A stretch of DNA of 64,000 nt from Paenibacillus glucanolyticus NBRC 15330 (GCF_004000885.1 NZ_BIMC01000003.1:62001-126000), one strand, 5' to 3'; positions 36,808 to 44,896 are shown, counted from the first letter of the stretch. Notes: a model not told the origin generated them from the letters alone. Numbers and translations: made by a program.

Positions 36808-37266
36808 ATGGATAAAAAAAAAGCCCCAAATAGCATTTGGCAAGGTTTCCTAAATAATTGGTCTGAGCAGATGCTTTTTGCAAACAAGGAATTGAACGCA
36901 AAAGGCATCGAAAATTTCGTTCAAGATACGATGAAAAATTACATGCCCAAAACTATGCTTCAACAGGCAGGCCTTCATCATTTTGCCGACTCACTCGATT
37001 ACGAGCTGTTCGAAACGCATCAATCCATCTTCATAAGATGGAGTATACCAGCCGATGTTTCGCTGAAGAACATAAGATTTTACGTCAATAGTCGAATTTT
37101 AAAAATCGTACATGGCGATTCTTCCGAGGAGATCGCGCTCCCTCACGATGTGGATCCGGACCAGACATCCTCAAAATATGATCAAGGCGTCTTGGAAATC
37201 AGTCTTTCCAAGACAGGCGATCCAGAGCCGTTTCGGGAGATCTTTGTTCGCGACGGAGGCAAATGA
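36808..37266 (+). CDS. Hsp20-like (alpha-crystallin domain) protein 1
   Basis: This 152-residue protein has a helical N-terminus and a C-terminal beta-sandwich like that of small heat-shock proteins: SIFIRWSIPADVSLKNIRFY, a strand ILKIVHG, then IALPHDVDPDQTSSKYDQGVLEISL. The usual LPG is replaced by IPAD. The start is uncertain: GGGAGG (36769-36775) is best spaced for an ATT at 36781, while GTG 36796 and ATG 36808 are more normal starts; I chose ATG. In sporeformers Hsp20 proteins such as CotM are coat proteins. Confidence 0.65.
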   Translation: MDKKKAPNSIWQGFLNNWSEQMLFANKELNAKGIENFVQDTMKNYMPKTMLQQAGLHHFADSLDYELFETHQSIFIRWSIPADVSLKNIRFYVNSRILKIVHGDSSEEIALPHDVDPDQTSSKYDQGVLEISLSKTGDPEPFREIFVRDGGK

Positions 37267-37537
37267 CTAAACGTTAATCCGAAAATGATAGGGCATTTGA
37301 AGCAAATTGGCCATTCCTTCAAGCAGAGGCTGTCTGCCCGAAGGAATATCCGTCTTTGCGATGGGAAGCTCGGCGAGTTGAGTCATGCAGCTTGTCGAAT
37401 GCGGTAGGATATCCACGATCCGGACATTATAGCGGACGGAAGAATAAGGGGATATATCTACGGTCATACAAAATAACCGAGTCATTCATGACACCAAGGA
37501 GCCTTAGACGGAATATAAATGTAGAGATAGTCTCCTA
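37267..37537 (+). pseudogene. Decayed copy of the two-module GerP-like gene
   Basis: No open gene remains, but the DNA matches the gene at 38749-39285. The segment with GGCGAGTTGAGTCAT and TTGTCGAATGCGGTAGG (37372-37408) matches its first module. GATATATCTACGGTCATA, followed by about 60 similar bases (37452-37527), matches its 3' end. The stretch between is deleted. Together with the next gene it forms a broken duplicate of the pair 38749-39582. Confidence 0.75.
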
Positions 37538-37552
37538 TTGGGGGTGAGCGGG

Positions 37553-37804
37553 TTGGCTGTAATCATTACGTTGGCAGCGGGAGCTATCAATGTGAATCAA
37601 ATGAATAGGGGAAGCGGAATTTCGATAGGGGAGAACTCGCTACCCGGCTGGAGCCAGAATGGGAAAGACAATTACGGCAACGGTCAAAATATTGGGGCTA
37701 ACGTACAAGTGGGATTCGTGGCTACCGTTGTCGATCCAGATGCAATTGATAACCCTATAGGTGAAATTCAACCTTCCGCTTCGTTACAAAATCAAACGAT
37801 TTAA
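37553..37804 (+). CDS. GerPA-like module protein 3
   Basis: This 83-residue protein is the clearest GerPA relative: AGAINVNQMNRGSGISIGEN, SLPGWSQNGKDNYGNGQNIG and DPDAIDNPIGEI, the last close to the DPDLVDQxxIGNA end of GerPA. A TTG start (37553) follows GGGGGTGA with six-base spacing, and the same arrangement is kept in its paralogue at 39331. The two share most residues. It probably arose by duplication together with the decayed gene before it. Confidence 0.75.
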   Translation: MAVIITLAAGAINVNQMNRGSGISIGENSLPGWSQNGKDNYGNGQNIGANVQVGFVATVVDPDAIDNPIGEIQPSASLQNQTI

Positions 37805-37824
37805 GAAAAAGGGAGGCGTGACCC

Positions 37825-38091
37825 ATGGGAGATAAGCCGGTTTTAAAACCTTGCATTCGTTGTGGGCGAATACCGGGCGAGGAAGATGAGTATTGCAGCG
37901 ACTGCGGAGTTCCGATTCTAAACCGTTGTTCGGACGAACCCGGAATATTTGGCAAAGGATGTACTTTTGTGAATCCTCCAACGGCGGTTTATTGCACAAA
38001 ATGTGGGGAGCCTACCGTTTATCAATTAAATGGTTTGATCCAGCCGAAGTATCCCAATGGAAACAGACCCAAGTCTTCGGATATCAATTAG
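37825..38091 (+). CDS. Zinc-ribbon protein
   Basis: This 88-residue protein has eight cysteines arranged in pairs: CIRCG (9-13), YCSDCG, C-x(10)-GC and YCTKCG, which suit two zinc ribbons. No other domain is visible and the tail is polar. AAAGGGAGG precedes ATG 37825. Zinc ribbons are not part of known gerP operons, so its presence here is new to me. It could be a structural adaptor or a nucleic-acid or protein binder. Confidence 0.75.
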   Translation: MGDKPVLKPCIRCGRIPGEEDEYCSDCGVPILNRCSDEPGIFGKGCTFVNPPTAVYCTKCGEPTVYQLNGLIQPKYPNGNRPKSSDIN

Positions 38092-38167
38092 TTTCTCATA
38101 TGGGGCCGCCGATGATATAGCTTATGTTTGCCTTCCTTAATCAAGATTCTCGCTTGGAGGGATTAGT

Positions 38168-38608
38168 ATGGAGGAGCGGATAAAGACGAATACACCGAAA
38201 GATTTCTATAGCCAGGTGACTGAGGTACTCGGCGATGACTTTTGGAGTGAAATGAGTGAGCTTCTACCTAATTCGGGTCCTCGGATCGACGTCTTTCATA
38301 CTTCAACAACGGTGGTTGTTTTAGTAGAGCTTCCCGGTTTGGAATCGGTGGAGCAAATAAGACTTCAATTAATCGGGCAGACGCTGGAATTGGAAGGCGA
38401 CTTGCCTTGTCATTATCCCGTTACCGGTCCTCGGATCACAATAAGTGAGAGGTTCTTTGGCCCGTTCTGTCGGTCGCTGGCTTTGCCGAAGCCTGTGTCC
38501 GCTGAAGCAATTTCCGCGAAGTACACCAAAGGTTTGCTGGTCGTGGTGCTGCAAATTATCCAAGATGAAAATCAAACCCCGATCCAAGTCGATTTTGAAC
38601 GATCCTGA
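38168..38608 (+). CDS. Hsp20-like (alpha-crystallin domain) protein 2
   Basis: This 146-residue protein is a more typical small heat-shock protein: PRIDVFHTSTTVVVLVELPG (with the LPG motif), QLIGQTLELEGD, ISERFFGPFCRSLALPKPVS and AKYTKGLLVVVL, the last replacing the usual A-x-x-x-n-GVL motif. An I-x-V/I-type tail (PIQVDF) is present. GGAGG precedes ATG 38168. It may chaperone or form part of the assembly built by the GerP-like modules. It differs strongly from Hsp20-like protein 1, so the two are not recent duplicates. Confidence 0.82.
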   Translation: MEERIKTNTPKDFYSQVTEVLGDDFWSEMSELLPNSGPRIDVFHTSTTVVVLVELPGLESVEQIRLQLIGQTLELEGDLPCHYPVTGPRITISERFFGPFCRSLALPKPVSAEAISAKYTKGLLVVVLQIIQDENQTPIQVDFERS

Positions 38609-38748
38609 TCCAGCTAATGATGTTAATAATGAAGAACCCTGTTTACGAAGTAATTAGACTGGGATAGTTCACGACATTGTTTAAGAGAGAAACGGAAAAG
38701 TTTAGAGCATCAGTGTATTCATTACTTCTGATAAAGGAGGTCTAGTCG

Positions 38749-39285
38749 TTGAACGTATCGGGACAGAAGGCAAGCGTCATATTTCAAAAAATGATCGTTA
38801 ACCATCTCGAGGATACTTCGGGGATTTTTATTGGGACCAACCAAGCGATTGGGTGGAGTACGATTAAAAAAACAAACCAAGGATTCGGCGAGTTGAGTCA
38901 TACGGTTTTGTCGAATGCGGTAGGTGTTCTCCATGATGAGGATATTGTAGACTTCACCATTCAGGATTATCATAATATCATCTTAACGGAAGTTCCCAAT
39001 AACCAGCAGCAATGCGCCATTCATTTCGGCTCCCTCCAGACGAATTCTTTAATCAACTCTTGTGCGATTGACTTGGGCGACAATAAGCAATTGGGATGGA
39101 GAACTGCCCGTAAAGATAACTTTGGAGTTGGCAAACCCATTGGAATCAATTCGCTAAAACGGACCATTGGGGTACTTAACGATAACGATGCCGTGGATGC
39201 GACGATAATTACAAACCAGCATGACGAAGATATATCTACGGTCATAAAAAATATTCGAATCACTCAGGACACCGAGGAGACTTAG
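38749..39285 (+). CDS. Two-module GerP-like protein
   Basis: The 178-residue product contains two successive modules. The first (about 10-62) reads SGIFIGTNQAIGW, KKTNQGFG and VLHDEDIVD; the second (about 85-150) reads CAIDLGDNKQLGW, RKDNFGVG and VLNDNDAVD. The pattern G-x-N-x3-GW...K-x-N-x-G-x-G...L-x-D-x-D-x-V-D is exact in both. A TTG start (38749) follows a perfect AAGGAGGT. Such internal duplication is not known to me among GerPA/PF proteins, and it supports a repeat-built assembly. Confidence 0.7.
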   Translation: MNVSGQKASVIFQKMIVNHLEDTSGIFIGTNQAIGWSTIKKTNQGFGELSHTVLSNAVGVLHDEDIVDFTIQDYHNIILTEVPNNQQQCAIHFGSLQTNSLINSCAIDLGDNKQLGWRTARKDNFGVGKPIGINSLKRTIGVLNDNDAVDATIITNQHDEDISTVIKNIRITQDTEET

Positions 39286-39330
39286 ATGGAATGTAATTAT
39301 AGGGATAGGCTCTTATCGGAGGTGAGTTGG

Positions 39331-39582
39331 TTGGCTATCAACATATCGTTGGGGGCGGGAGCTATTAGTGTGAATCAATTGAATAAGGGGTGCACGATTG
39401 CAGTAGGAGAAAATTCTCAGCCCGGTTGGAGCCAGAAAGGGAAACACAATTACGCTAACTGTCAAAATATAGGGATCAACGTACAAACGGAATTCTTCGC
39501 TATCGTTTTCGATAAAGATGTGATCGATAACCGGATAAGTGGCATCAAATCTTTCGCTTCGTTGCAAAATCAAATGGCTTAA
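39331..39582 (+). CDS. GerPA-like module protein 4
   Basis: This paralogue of the protein at 37553-37804, of similar length, keeps GAGAISVNQLNKG, VGENSQPGWSQKGKHNY and an acidic DKDVID, but the glycine repeat has drifted (YANCQ instead of YGNGQ). GGAGGTGA precedes TTG 39331. An upstream in-frame ATG at 39286 also has a GAGGAG, but that ATG is ACG in the paralogue, so the TTG is preferred. It is the last gene of the cluster; no clear terminator follows closely. Confidence 0.7.
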   Translation: MAINISLGAGAISVNQLNKGCTIAVGENSQPGWSQKGKHNYANCQNIGINVQTEFFAIVFDKDVIDNRISGIKSFASLQNQMA

Positions 39583-40378
39583 GAAACATCTTTCTATGAC
39601 ACCTTGGGATCGATTTGATGAGGCTGTAGAATGGTATCAACTGAGAAATGGGATGGAGGCGAAAAGGAACGGTCCTGACGCCAGCAAAAAAGCTTTTCTT
39701 TTCATACTGATATGGGACAGGCTAACCTAAAATCGTAATTACGGCTTTTTTGGACATGGATACTTTTGGCTTGATGTGGCGATGGCGACTATGGCGATAC
39801 CGGCTGAGAGTAGAGAGCGGTTGTTGGATGTATATTTGGAAACGGCAAATGGACAGTGAGCGAATTGAGTATTCTTGAGGGTTTTGCTGGAGTCATGTTT
39901 GGTTACTTCGCTTTCTAGATTAACGGAAACGACAACGAGAGTGGAATCACTGACAATCAGGCCGCCGATGACTTCGGTGGCCTTCTGTCATGTTAAGAAG
40001 GCTTGAATCATAGCCCTTGGAGCGAGTAAGATTGGCAGCTATGTGTCGCGGGGATTTTTCTCCGATAGACCCGTTAAGCTGAACCGTATCATAAGTGACG
40101 GCGAAAAATGTTGTGACAAGAGGGATGTAGATGCAGCCTTATCTCTTCTTTGCAATGATGGGGGAGGCTTAGAAAGGAAAATGCCCCCGTACCTTTGGCA
40201 AGGATTGACGGGAGCATTCCAATCAATTGTTGAAGTAGTGTGACTGTTGGAGGTCGGGGAGCAGTGCTGGCTGGACGGGCCTCCATCCCAGAAGTTCCTG
40301 CGTTGCAGTGCTTGATCTTGGGATATCGAGCCCTGCAAGTGAGTAATACACCAATTGACCTAAAAGGAGCTTGTTAAA
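39583..40378. other. Region between the GerP-like cluster and the VOC gene, containing att site 6
   Basis: A 44-codon frame at 39596-39730 (MTPWDRFDEAVEWYQLRNGM...) has no ribosome binding site and is not called. AGGCCGCCG/CGGTGGCCT (39959-39983) forms a hairpin that resembles the one before att site 3. The stretch 39940-40110 is a second copy of that cassette arm. Nothing else is supported. Confidence 0.55.
40081..40098 (+). repeat. att site 6
   Basis: GAACCGTATCATAAGTGA is identical to att site 3, with the shared left flank GATAGACCCGTTAAGCT and right flank CGGCGAAAAAT. It is the last clear copy and so the probable right limit of the cassette array. Confidence 0.78.
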
Positions 40379-40594
40379 ATGACAAACACACCTCAATTAC
40401 GCGGTATGGCAAACATTAGTTTCTGGGCAGAGGATCTCAAAGCGGCAAAAGAATGGTATACGAAGCTTCTGGGAGTGGAGCCGTACTTTCAAGATTGGAT
40501 TACCGCATCGGTAGTTGATCCCTTTGGAAACATTATCGGTTTCATTCATGGTCCGCATTATAAAGAAATTTGGGATTCTTTTCACCAAACATAA
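40379..40594 (+). pseudogene. Glyoxalase/VOC-family gene with internal deletion
   Basis: The product starts like a VOC protein (GMANISFWAEDLKAAKEWYT, KLLGVEPYF) and ends like one (SVVDPFGNIIGFIHGPHY), but is only 71 residues long, against about 115-120 in the family. About 45-50 residues in the middle, which hold metal ligands and half the fold, are missing without a frame change. AAAAGGAG precedes ATG 40379. The gene is open but its product is unlikely to fold as a normal VOC enzyme. Confidence 0.75.
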
Positions 40595-40809
40595 CCTGAA
40601 CTTCTAGCTGGTGTTTGTTACGCAAACTTACATCAGCTTTTCTGTGAATCTTGCTGCGCTTCGCACCGCACCGTCTTGGTCTGCCAGTTGCTTCTCCAGC
40701 ATGGCTGGTCTTAACCTTGGGACGATTTTCACGGCGGTTCCCGAAGCGATGTGCTAACCCCATACTCGATTGACCTCCTCTATAATCGCTCTGCATCAGG
40801 AGCGCGGAA

Positions 40810-41700
40810 TTAACCGTCCGATGGGGTGTACTTCCCAACGTCCAGCTCGAAAGTTGCTTCACTGGACGGGTCCAGCTCTACTTGGATGGTTCCTCGATTG
40901 TCGGTCAGCACAAGCATGCGTGAGCCGACGAGAGGAACGCGGTCAGCGCTGGTGCGCATGTGTGCTAATACGACATGAGGGGAACCTTCTGCAATATAAG
41001 TTACTTCAACTGTGAACATCGGATAATTGAAGAGCCAGTGGTTATCGAATTTTATGGCGGTCAACGTCCCGGCGAATGACGAGCCCTCCACGCGGAGGCG
41101 CTCGATGTCCGCTTGCCGCCGCTGGGCGTGGACGATGGAGCCAGGCAACCGCAGGAGTACGATGACGGCCCAGAGGGCGAAGCCAGCTCCAACGATTGCT
41201 CCGAGTTCTGGTGGGATTGTTGGCGACGTAACTATGGCCTCAAGGTCGAAGGGACGCGATGGATTGTTTATAAGCGTCCAGAGCAGAAGGACTCCCGCAA
41301 CAGCAGAGATTCCACCTGCGATCGATAGCATTGAGTACAGGCCGGCGACCCTGATTTGTCCGAATTGATCGTCCGCTCGCGAGTACAGTCCACCGGTCGC
41401 ACCGATCGCGGCGAGCAGCAGTACCACGGCGGCACCCACCGTTACAGGATGACCGAGGAACTTGCTGATCTCCGGTGTCGGCGCAAGGCCGAGCAGGGCG
41501 CCGAACGGCACGGAGCTTACCAGCGCCCATAGTACAGCAGCAGCGAGCAACCATGACAGCAGCGGAGCCACACGTCCGACAGGGCGTCCCGGTTGGAGCG
41601 CAGTCATCCGTCCGTTCTTGTCCGTGGTGGAAAACAGCGGCAGGATCTCAATATGATCTTGCTGCCCGTGCTTTTGCTGACCTTCCACAGTATTCCTCAT
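40810..41700 (-). CDS. Membrane protein of unknown function, GC-rich and probably acquired
   Basis: This 296-residue protein has four predicted helices (about 45-70, 80-100, 115-140 and 165-185) and a soluble C-terminal domain (about 195-290). I do not recognise the family. Codon use is strikingly G/C-rich at third positions (gcc, gcg, ggc, ctc) compared with neighbours, and the Ala/Gly/Val-rich helices recall actinobacterial proteins. GGGAGGG precedes ATG 41700. Transfer from a high-GC donor is likely. Confidence 0.7.
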   Translation of the reverse strand: MRNTVEGQQKHGQQDHIEILPLFSTTDKNGRMTALQPGRPVGRVAPLLSWLLAAAVLWALVSSVPFGALLGLAPTPEISKFLGHPVTVGAAVVLLLAAIGATGGLYSRADDQFGQIRVAGLYSMLSIAGGISAVAGVLLLWTLINNPSRPFDLEAIVTSPTIPPELGAIVGAGFALWAVIVLLRLPGSIVHAQRRQADIERLRVEGSSFAGTLTAIKFDNHWLFNYPMFTVEVTYIAEGSPHVVLAHMRTSADRVPLVGSRMLVLTDNRGTIQVELDPSSEATFELDVGKYTPSDG

Positions 41701-41984
41701 TGGTATGTCCCTCCCGAGAAAGGTTCTCGTACCTCGAGCTGCGAAGGTAGAATCCCCGCGGCGCAGCCGGGCTGATCAACAATAAAATTCAATTTAATAT
41801 AGTTGAGAAGCTAAAGGTGAATTTTGTAGGCATCCATAATTTTTCTATATATTACCACATGAATGTTGTCCACTGTAATACCTTCCACATACATTTTTTT
41901 ACGAGTTAGAAGGTAATCATAGATTCGCAATATGGTGTGAGCAACTAACAGTCTTCGTAGATGTGAGGTTTTGCAAGACTTTGA
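41701..41984. other. Intergenic region without a supported gene
   Basis: The first ~70 bases are GC-rich like the gene at 40810-41700 and the rest is AT-rich, so a junction between DNA of different origin probably lies near 41770. No promoter or hairpin stands out. Confidence 0.45.
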
Positions 41985-42458
41985 TCGCGAAGGTGTACAT
42001 ATCCCGATGGAAAGTTTAAGCCAGATCATGCCGTGACACGCTCGGAATTTGTAGTCATGCTAATGAATGCGCTGAAGATGCAAGAAGCAGGATCGGAGCT
42101 GATATTCACAGATAAGGCTGAGATCGGAGCATGGGCACAGAAAGCAGTCTCACAAGCACTACAACTGGGCATTATTAAGGGCTATGAAGACGGTACCTTC
42201 GGTCCGAATCGAAATATAACGCGCGCTGAGATAGCGATGATGATTGCGAAGACACTCAAGTTACCGAACGAAGAGAACGCGATAACTTCTTTCACAGATG
42301 ACAAGGAAATTCCTGTCTGGGCTAAAGGTGCAGTGGAAGCCCTAAAGGATAATGGCATCATACAAGGAACGGGTACTAACCAATTCAACCCTCGTGCCGA
42401 AACTACGAGAGCAGAGGCAGCAACCATATTATTAAACATGCTAGATGACTTAAAATAA
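41985..42458 (+). pseudogene. SLH-domain fragment of an S-layer-anchored protein
   Basis: The frame opens after a stop at 41982-41984 and immediately reads the middle of an SLH repeat (YPDGKFKPDHAVTRSEFVVM). Two further repeats follow (GYEDGTFGPNRNITRAEIAM and IIQGTGTNQFNPRAETTRAE). SLH domains bind pyruvylated wall polymers. No signal peptide, start region or exported domain remains, so only the anchoring end survives. A GTG at 42033 could still initiate a 141-residue piece. A terminator follows. Confidence 0.8.
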
Positions 42459-42464
42459 AGAATG

Positions 42465-42488
42465 AAAGGCATCCAAGAGGGTGCCTTT
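42465..42488 (+). terminator. Terminator after the SLH fragment
   Basis: AAAGGCA (42465-42471) pairs with TGCCTTT (42482-42488). The T run is short. Confidence 0.6.
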
Positions 42489-42662
42489 AAATTTAGCTCT
42501 ATAGATGCTGTGAACCGTATGTGATCCAGTATGACGATGTCAGAGGTGTGTTCCGCATCCATCCTTGGAGGTAAGGGATTATTTTGGTAAAAAAGCGTAC
42601 CCTCAACTCTTCAACGATACATTGTATAATGTCTGAAAAGGGATCGAAGGAGAGAAGAAGCA

Positions 42663-44033
42663 TTGGGTTTTATCGAAGACTTTAAGCAACATATCCTCCG
42701 CAACGTCATGAAGGATATCGAAAAAGAATTTCAAAAAACATGGAGCATCGATTATAAAGGGCATGTGATCGAAATTCATCACGCGCTGAAAGAAGAGCAG
42801 CTCATACTGGACGGGCAAATCGTGGACCGCAAGCAGAAGAATCTGATGTTCTATTTGAAGTTGAAGCCGTATTCAACCTTATCCGGCACACTTGATGTAG
42901 GCGATGGCGTGAAGCAGAAGGTGAAGGTCAGGTTTGGAGGTCTTATCCGATTCAAATGCGTCGTCAAAGTGGGTCGGGCCGTCGTATGGAAGGAGTCAAT
43001 CAAATTAGACTTTCTTCCGTGGAATCATAAGGAAATGCTGGTTCCTTTCATTGAGCAGCAAGTTCAGATCCACCACCGCGTGATGGATGATGCTTTACCT
43101 GATGACGAATACGTGTATAGCGACCATCATCCGCGGGTGGCTGCCGGTTATGCCGATCGGCACCTAGATGATGTGCCTACGCCGTTCTTCTCAAGAAAAT
43201 TGCTCAAGAGATTCGCGAAGCAGCTTCATCATCCTACGGTCAAGACGCGAAAGGCCACGTACGAGGACATTATATGTGACCGGTTCGCCAGTTACGGAGG
43301 GGAGTTCATCGAACGCTTGGAAAAAGCGAATCTGGATGAAGCGCTTATGCAGCAAGAGGCCGTATGGCTGCTCGAGCATGCCGCCCATCGAGAGGTCGTC
43401 AAATTCGCCGTCACGGTTCTAGGTCATACGAATTGTGAACCGTTCAAGGAACGTTTGTGCGCGATTGGTATGCATGAGGAATTCACCGAGTACGTTATTT
43501 TTGCCTTGCTTCGTGGTACTCGAGAACCCAACCCGCTGATCTGGAAACTTGCTCAGTCCGTTCAGGGATGGGGCAAAATCGAGGCGGTGGTGCAGCTTGA
43601 AGCAACCACACCTGAAATAAAGCGCTGGTTGCTGACCAAGGGCTGCGAAAGCACCGTTCAACATGGTTATTTGGCCTATACTTGCGCGGTGAAAGGAGAA
43701 CTTGCCTCCGCCTTGATGCAAGAGACGATCTCCAAAGAGCTGTACGACGGGACTAGTCGGATCATCGAGAAGATATTGCAGGAGGGTGATCCGGACCTGG
43801 TCGATTATTTGCTTGAACATGCGATCCTTTATCGTTTTGTCAGCCATGCTGCCGTTCATTGCAACAACGAAGGAGACTATCATGCTCTGATGCAATTAGC
43901 CCGATATTTAGCTGACGAAGAGGCATGGGAAGAATCTTTGGAAGATGTATGGAAACAGGAAGAGCGCAGATTGATCCAGCAGAAGCTGCAGCCCTTGATT
44001 GATGAACCAAGATGGCAATTGAGTCCAACTTGA
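42663..44033 (+). CDS. Large soluble protein of unknown function with helical repeats
   Basis: This 456-residue protein is not recognised. The N-terminal third is beta-rich (IEIHHALKEEQLILDGQIVD then YSTLSGTLDVGDG), while the rest is helical and HEAT-like, with repeated ALMQQEAVWLLEHAAHREVV-type pairs. There is no signal peptide or membrane segment. It has a TTG start (42663) with AAGGAGAG eight bases upstream and a TATAAT at 42625-42630. The gene is intact, unlike its decayed neighbours on both sides. Confidence 0.7.
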   Translation: MGFIEDFKQHILRNVMKDIEKEFQKTWSIDYKGHVIEIHHALKEEQLILDGQIVDRKQKNLMFYLKLKPYSTLSGTLDVGDGVKQKVKVRFGGLIRFKCVVKVGRAVVWKESIKLDFLPWNHKEMLVPFIEQQVQIHHRVMDDALPDDEYVYSDHHPRVAAGYADRHLDDVPTPFFSRKLLKRFAKQLHHPTVKTRKATYEDIICDRFASYGGEFIERLEKANLDEALMQQEAVWLLEHAAHREVVKFAVTVLGHTNCEPFKERLCAIGMHEEFTEYVIFALLRGTREPNPLIWKLAQSVQGWGKIEAVVQLEATTPEIKRWLLTKGCESTVQHGYLAYTCAVKGELASALMQETISKELYDGTSRIIEKILQEGDPDLVDYLLEHAILYRFVSHAAVHCNNEGDYHALMQLARYLADEEAWEESLEDVWKQEERRLIQQKLQPLIDEPRWQLSPT

Positions 44034-44261
44034 AAAGTAAATTACTCAAGGTCTTGGGGACGGCCCCCGTAATGTAGCTACCCCGTAGAAGTGAAAATGA
44101 AGGCAATTAAAATGAGATTAGCAGGTATCCCGACGAGGGCTCGAAGCTGCGCTTCATCCAGTTCCCGCCTCCGAAAATAAAGAAGAACGCCACTACGGCG
44201 TTCTCCTTATCGCTTTAGAGGTATAAAACTTTCCCTATTCATTCAAAAGGGGCAGTGTTGA
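44034..44261. other. Short intergenic stretch with a minus-strand terminator
   Basis: AGAACGCC (44184-44191) pairs with GGCGTTCT (44197-44204) and is followed on the minus strand by T-rich DNA. It is the terminator left from the aldehyde dehydrogenase gene. No gene is supported. Confidence 0.6.
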
Positions 44262-44704
44262 TTAAAACGGGAATTTTCGTTCTTCTATTTGAATAGAAAC
44301 CCATTTGATTTCTGTGAATTCGTCGATCACCCAAGGGTTACCGAAACGGCCCACACCTGAGCCTTTTACACCACCGAATGGTGTATTTTCAATCGCATTG
44401 ACGGTTTGGTCATTCACGTGGGTCATACCAAACTCCAAATCAGCTGCCAGCTGCTACCTTTCTCCAAATCCGCTGTAAAGATGGCTGAGCTCAAACCAAA
44501 TTCTGTGTTGTTGGCAATTTTAATGGCATCTTCATCTGATGCTGCTTTAATGATGGATACAATCGGTGAGAAATATTCAGTTTGTGCTAAACGACTGTCA
44601 GGGAACACATTTCCGAATATGGCAGGTGTCACAATATTTCCCTCACGTCTGCTATCCAGCAATACTTCTACACCTGTAGTTTTTGCTTCGGCAATAAATC
44701 CTTG
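44262..44704 (-). pseudogene. Aldehyde dehydrogenase C-terminal remnant
   Basis: The minus strand reads the end of an NAD(P)-dependent aldehyde dehydrogenase: VEVLLDSRREGNIVTPAIFG, EYFSPIVSIIKAASDEDAIK and GLSSAIFTADLEKG. A frame change near 44450 leads to QLAADLEFGMTHVNDQTVNA, NTPFGGVKGSGVGRFG and a normal C-terminus. The NAD-binding domain and catalytic cysteine region are missing, so it is truncated at its 5' end and frameshifted. Confidence 0.88.
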
Positions 44705-44896
44705 TACTCTTATGATTTACTGGTATGCGATGATCTAATTCCGGATATAAATCGAGCATTGCTTCGAGAGTTACAAGATATTTTTCAAAATCGAATGTCC
44801 TTTGTAGGTGATCAGGCTTCTGAAATGGCACGACGTATTATTAATCTGCTATATTATCATTCGCCAATTATGGAGCAAATTAGTGAAAATACCTAA
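44702..44896 (+). other. Short open frame of unknown origin
   Basis: The 64-codon frame (YDLLVCDDLIPDINRALLRE and on) begins at a TTG without a ribosome binding site, exactly where the aldehyde dehydrogenase homology ends. It looks like the tail of another gene joined to it. It is followed by a strong terminator, in keeping with a true gene end. I do not recognise the family. Confidence 0.4.

Larger units (their letters stand above)
29214..40098. mobile_element. SCC-like composite cassette region at the rlmH 3' end
   Basis: Six directly repeated 18-base sites (29214, 30444, 32890, 33696, 35469, 40081) divide the region into five segments of 0.8-4.6 kb. All six encode EPYHK followed by a stop in the same frame, mostly with synonymous differences, as expected for Ccr-type attachment sites that rebuild the rlmH end. 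Segments differ in base composition and carry unrelated cargo, including truncated genes at their edges. No ccrA/B/C recombinase, transposase or restriction gene is present, so these are non-autonomous or remnant cassettes. The outer limits are inferred. Confidence 0.75.

Noticed and set aside
35872..39582. Gas-vesicle cluster (because of two Hsp20-like genes)
   Set aside because: No GvpA-like structural protein or other Gvp protein is present; the small proteins match GerPA/GerPF features instead.
29214..40098. A complete, autonomous SCC element
   Set aside because: No ccrA, ccrB or ccrC-like serine recombinase or helicase/primase gene occurs in the window, so only non-autonomous or remnant cassettes are supported.
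42511..42526. Possible seventh att site (GAACCGTAT followed by GTGATCC)
   Set aside because: Only the first nine bases match; the TATCAnAA core and the EPYHK-stop coding pattern are lost, and the flanks do not match the other sites. It could be chance or a relic.
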